Origin: Flavipsychrobacter stenotrophus
Lineage (GTDB): Bacteria; Bacteroidota; Bacteroidia; Chitinophagales; Chitinophagaceae
Assembly (NCBI GenBank): GCA_947379685.1
Contig: CANCOG010000252.1
Coordinates: 1-7,292 of the forward strand
Direction of reading: 5' to 3'
DNA length: 7,292 nucleotides
Shown: piece after piece, positions 5,571 through 7,292 of the stretch
Position numbering within the stretch: the stretch's first letter is position 1
Layout: every line of letters begins with the position of its first letter
Position numbers and translations under genes: made by a program
The notes under the pieces: generated by a model
Database searches by the model: none
What the model was told of the DNA's origin: nothing
Seen by the model: only the letters and a program-made list of their open reading frames with translations

Positions 5571-6983
5571 ATGACCGCAACATATAGAACTGAGCACGAT
5601 TTTCTGGGAGAGAAACAGATACCTAACGATGTATATTATGGTGTTCAGACACTAAGGGCAGTAGAGAATTTTTGCATTACCGGAATCACGAATGCGCATG
5701 AACCCTTATTTATTGAGGCATTTGCCTGTGTTAAAAAAGCCGCTGCACTGGCTAATCGCGACTGTGGCATTTTAGATACGAATATTGCGGATGCTATCGT
5801 TTTTGCCTGCGAAGAAATAATTGCAGGTAAGTACCACGACCAGTTTGTGACCGACCTGATACAAGGTGGTGCAGGTACTTCAGTAAATATGAATACCAAT
5901 GAAGTGATCGCCAACATAGGACTCGAGCATTTGGGATTCGCTAAAGGCGCATATGACCACTTGCACCCCAATAACCATGTAAACTGCTCACAGTCCACTA
6001 ATGACGCCTACCCCACCGCGCTCAGGATAGCACTATATAAAAAAACCGGTTTGCTTATTGCCGCACTTGAGGAACTTAAGTCAACTTTCGCAGCAAAAGG
6101 CATTGAATTTAATAACATCCTGAAAATGGGCAGGACCCAACTGCAGGATGCCGTGCCCATGACACTGGGACAGGAGTTTCATGGGTTTGCAACATCTATT
6201 GCCAAAGAAGTAGAGCAATTACTCGAGGCTCGTAAGGAAATAGCTGAGTGTAATATGGGCGCTACAGCTATTGGCACCCGTATAAATGTCCCCGATGGCT
6301 ACCCTGAACTTTGTACTAAGTACCTTGCTGAGATATCGGAAATACCGGTAACACTTGCCGATGACCTGATTGAAGCTACCTGCGATACAGGTGCTTATGT
6401 ACATGTATCGGGAGCGCTGAAAAGAACCGCGATCAAGATATCCAAGATATGTAACGACCTAAGATTATTGTCGTCAGGGCCGCGTTGCGGGCTGAATGAG
6501 ATCAACCTTCCAAAAATGCAGGCGGGTTCTTCTATTATGCCTGGGAAGGTCAACCCAGTGATACCGGAAGTAATGAATCAGGTTGCGTTTTATGTAATTG
6601 GTGCCGATGTTACGATAACCATGGCGGCAGAAGCCGGGCAATTGCAGTTGAACGTTATGGAGCCTGTTATAGCATTTAGTCTGTTTACCTCGCTGGCTTA
6701 TATGACCAACGCTGTGCATACGCTGACCTCAAAATGTGTAACTGGCATTACTGCTAATCCTGAAGTTTGCCGGGATATGGTACTCAACAGTATTGGCATT
6801 GTAACTGCCCTCAATCCGATACTAGGCTACGAGATCACTGCCTCAATAGCCAAGGAAGCCCTGGCAACGGGCAAATCGGTACACGATATTGCAGTTGAAG
6901 AGAAAAAGTACATTACTCAGGAAAAATGGGACGAGATCTATTCAATTGAAAATTTGATCGCTCCGAAGTTTATTAATCAGTAG
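5571..6983 (+). CDS. aspA: Aspartate ammonia-lyase (aspartase)
   Basis: A 470-residue cytoplasmic enzyme of the aspartase/fumarase superfamily that reversibly converts L-aspartate to fumarate and ammonia. It begins TYRTEHDFLGEKQIPNDVYYGVQTLRAVENF, the standard N-terminus. Other conserved blocks are GGAGTSVNMNTNEVIAN, NHVNCSQSTNDAYPTA, and the superfamily signature GSSIMPGKVNP (319-329), whose serine loop (Ser320 by analogy with Ser318 of fumarase C) supplies the catalytic base. It is assigned as aspartase rather than class II fumarase because of GRTQLQDAVPMTLGQEF (fumarase has HTHLMDATP) and because PVIPEVMNQV follows the signature. The ATG at 5571 is preferred. An in-frame ATG at 5508 would add 21 residues unlike any part of the family, and family proteins are about 470-480 residues. 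No terminator is seen before the next gene, which starts 40 bases later. The aspartase call is strong from motifs, but no activity is proven here. Confidence 0.93.
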   Translation: MTATYRTEHDFLGEKQIPNDVYYGVQTLRAVENFCITGITNAHEPLFIEAFACVKKAAALANRDCGILDTNIADAIVFACEEIIAGKYHDQFVTDLIQGGAGTSVNMNTNEVIANIGLEHLGFAKGAYDHLHPNNHVNCSQSTNDAYPTALRIALYKKTGLLIAALEELKSTFAAKGIEFNNILKMGRTQLQDAVPMTLGQEFHGFATSIAKEVEQLLEARKEIAECNMGATAIGTRINVPDGYPELCTKYLAEISEIPVTLADDLIEATCDTGAYVHVSGALKRTAIKISKICNDLRLLSSGPRCGLNEINLPKMQAGSSIMPGKVNPVIPEVMNQVAFYVIGADVTITMAAEAGQLQLNVMEPVIAFSLFTSLAYMTNAVHTLTSKCVTGITANPEVCRDMVLNSIGIVTALNPILGYEITASIAKEALATGKSVHDIAVEEKKYITQEKWDEIYSIENLIAPKFINQ

Positions 6984-7023
6984 CTTTAAATAATTCCCTA
7001 ATTTCACATCACAATATTTAACA

Positions 7024-7292
7024 ATGAAATTACGGTCGCTGATTGTAAGCTGCATCCTGGTTTTTAATGTCTCATACATGTTTGCCCAAACAGGTATGAC
7101 CTGCTCCGACACTGCAGCCGCAGTGGTACTTTCGGGCAATTACAACCCGGCGAGTTACGCAGCAACAACTGCGATTACCGACCCTGATTCCATTAGCAAT
7201 GGTATCCATGCCGCAGTTTCTGCTGACTCGCTGCATGGCTATCTCGACGTCCTGAGATCCTTTTATAACAGAAATAGTGGTTCTGACACGGT
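7024..7292 (+). CDS. N-terminal fragment of a secreted protein, probably M28-type metallopeptidase; 3'-truncated by window edge
   Basis: The frame starts at ATG 7024 and is open to the end of the window (89 codons plus two bases). Residues 1-21 are a signal peptide (MKLR, hydrophobic core, MFA then Q22), so the product is exported. The mature part includes DSLHGYLDVLRSFYNRNSGSDT (68-89). The L-x-x-L-x-S-F-x-N-R-N-x-G-S-D-T pattern resembles the region before the catalytic domain in secreted M28 aminopeptidase-like proteins of Bacteroidota. The catalytic zinc residues lie outside the window, so the family call is provisional. No strong promoter is visible: TAATTTCA at 6999-7006 is a poor -7 match. 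Cotranscription with aspA is possible. Confidence 0.6.
   Translation, partial: MKLRSLIVSCILVFNVSYMFAQTGMTCSDTAAAVVLSGNYNPASYAATTAITDPDSISNGIHAAVSADSLHGYLDVLRSFYNRNSGSDT

Noticed and set aside
1..7292. CRISPR array, tRNA/rRNA genes, insertion sequences or phage genes
   Set aside because: I saw no regularly spaced direct repeats, no structural RNA signatures, no transposase or integrase motifs, and no flanking target duplications.

Overview
The window looks like chromosomal DNA of a Bacteroidota bacterium, most plausibly of the Chitinophagia/Sphingobacteriia type (inference). The signs are a C-terminal type IX secretion (T9SS type A) sorting domain, a Bacteroidota-type LptE lipoprotein, a SecG with the group's usual NPKGGGLSGSFG loop, a near-absence of Shine-Dalgarno sequences, and a promoter -7 element of the TAnnTTTG class just upstream of lptE. 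I see no rRNA, tRNA, CRISPR array, insertion sequence or prophage gene. Coding density is high and no stretch over 300 bases lacks a gene.

Left part (1-2232, + strand): the 3' portion of a large secreted C10-family (streptopain-like) cysteine peptidase. Its catalytic-domain C-terminus is followed by a glycine linker, two related beta-sandwich repeats, a PPC-like domain and a T9SS sorting domain. An ATGA overlap joins it to a small secreted protein of unknown function that contains a strong intragenic hairpin.

Centre (2285-4256, + strand): a compact three-gene cell-envelope operon. It encodes LptE (LPS transport to the outer membrane), an acidic-linker protein with a C-terminal TPR-like helix pair, and SecG (Sec translocase subunit, ATGA overlap with the preceding gene). 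A good promoter -7 element lies in front and a clear intrinsic terminator closes it.

Right part (4354-7292): a minus-strand zinc-dependent metallo-beta-lactamase-fold hydrolase of the NAPE-PLD-like group, convergent with secG. A divergent intergenic region of about 230 bases carries a 19-bp perfect palindrome beside its start codon. Then follow aspartate ammonia-lyase (aspA, + strand) and the 5' end of another secreted protein, probably an M28-type metallopeptidase.

Taken together, the window holds two exported peptidases, an amino-acid-catabolising aspartase, and core envelope-assembly functions. This fits a protein-degrading heterotroph. I do not see a convincing undescribed multi-gene system. 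The best leads are the peptidase and small secreted protein pair, the intragenic hairpin inside the latter, and the palindrome at the hydrolase start.
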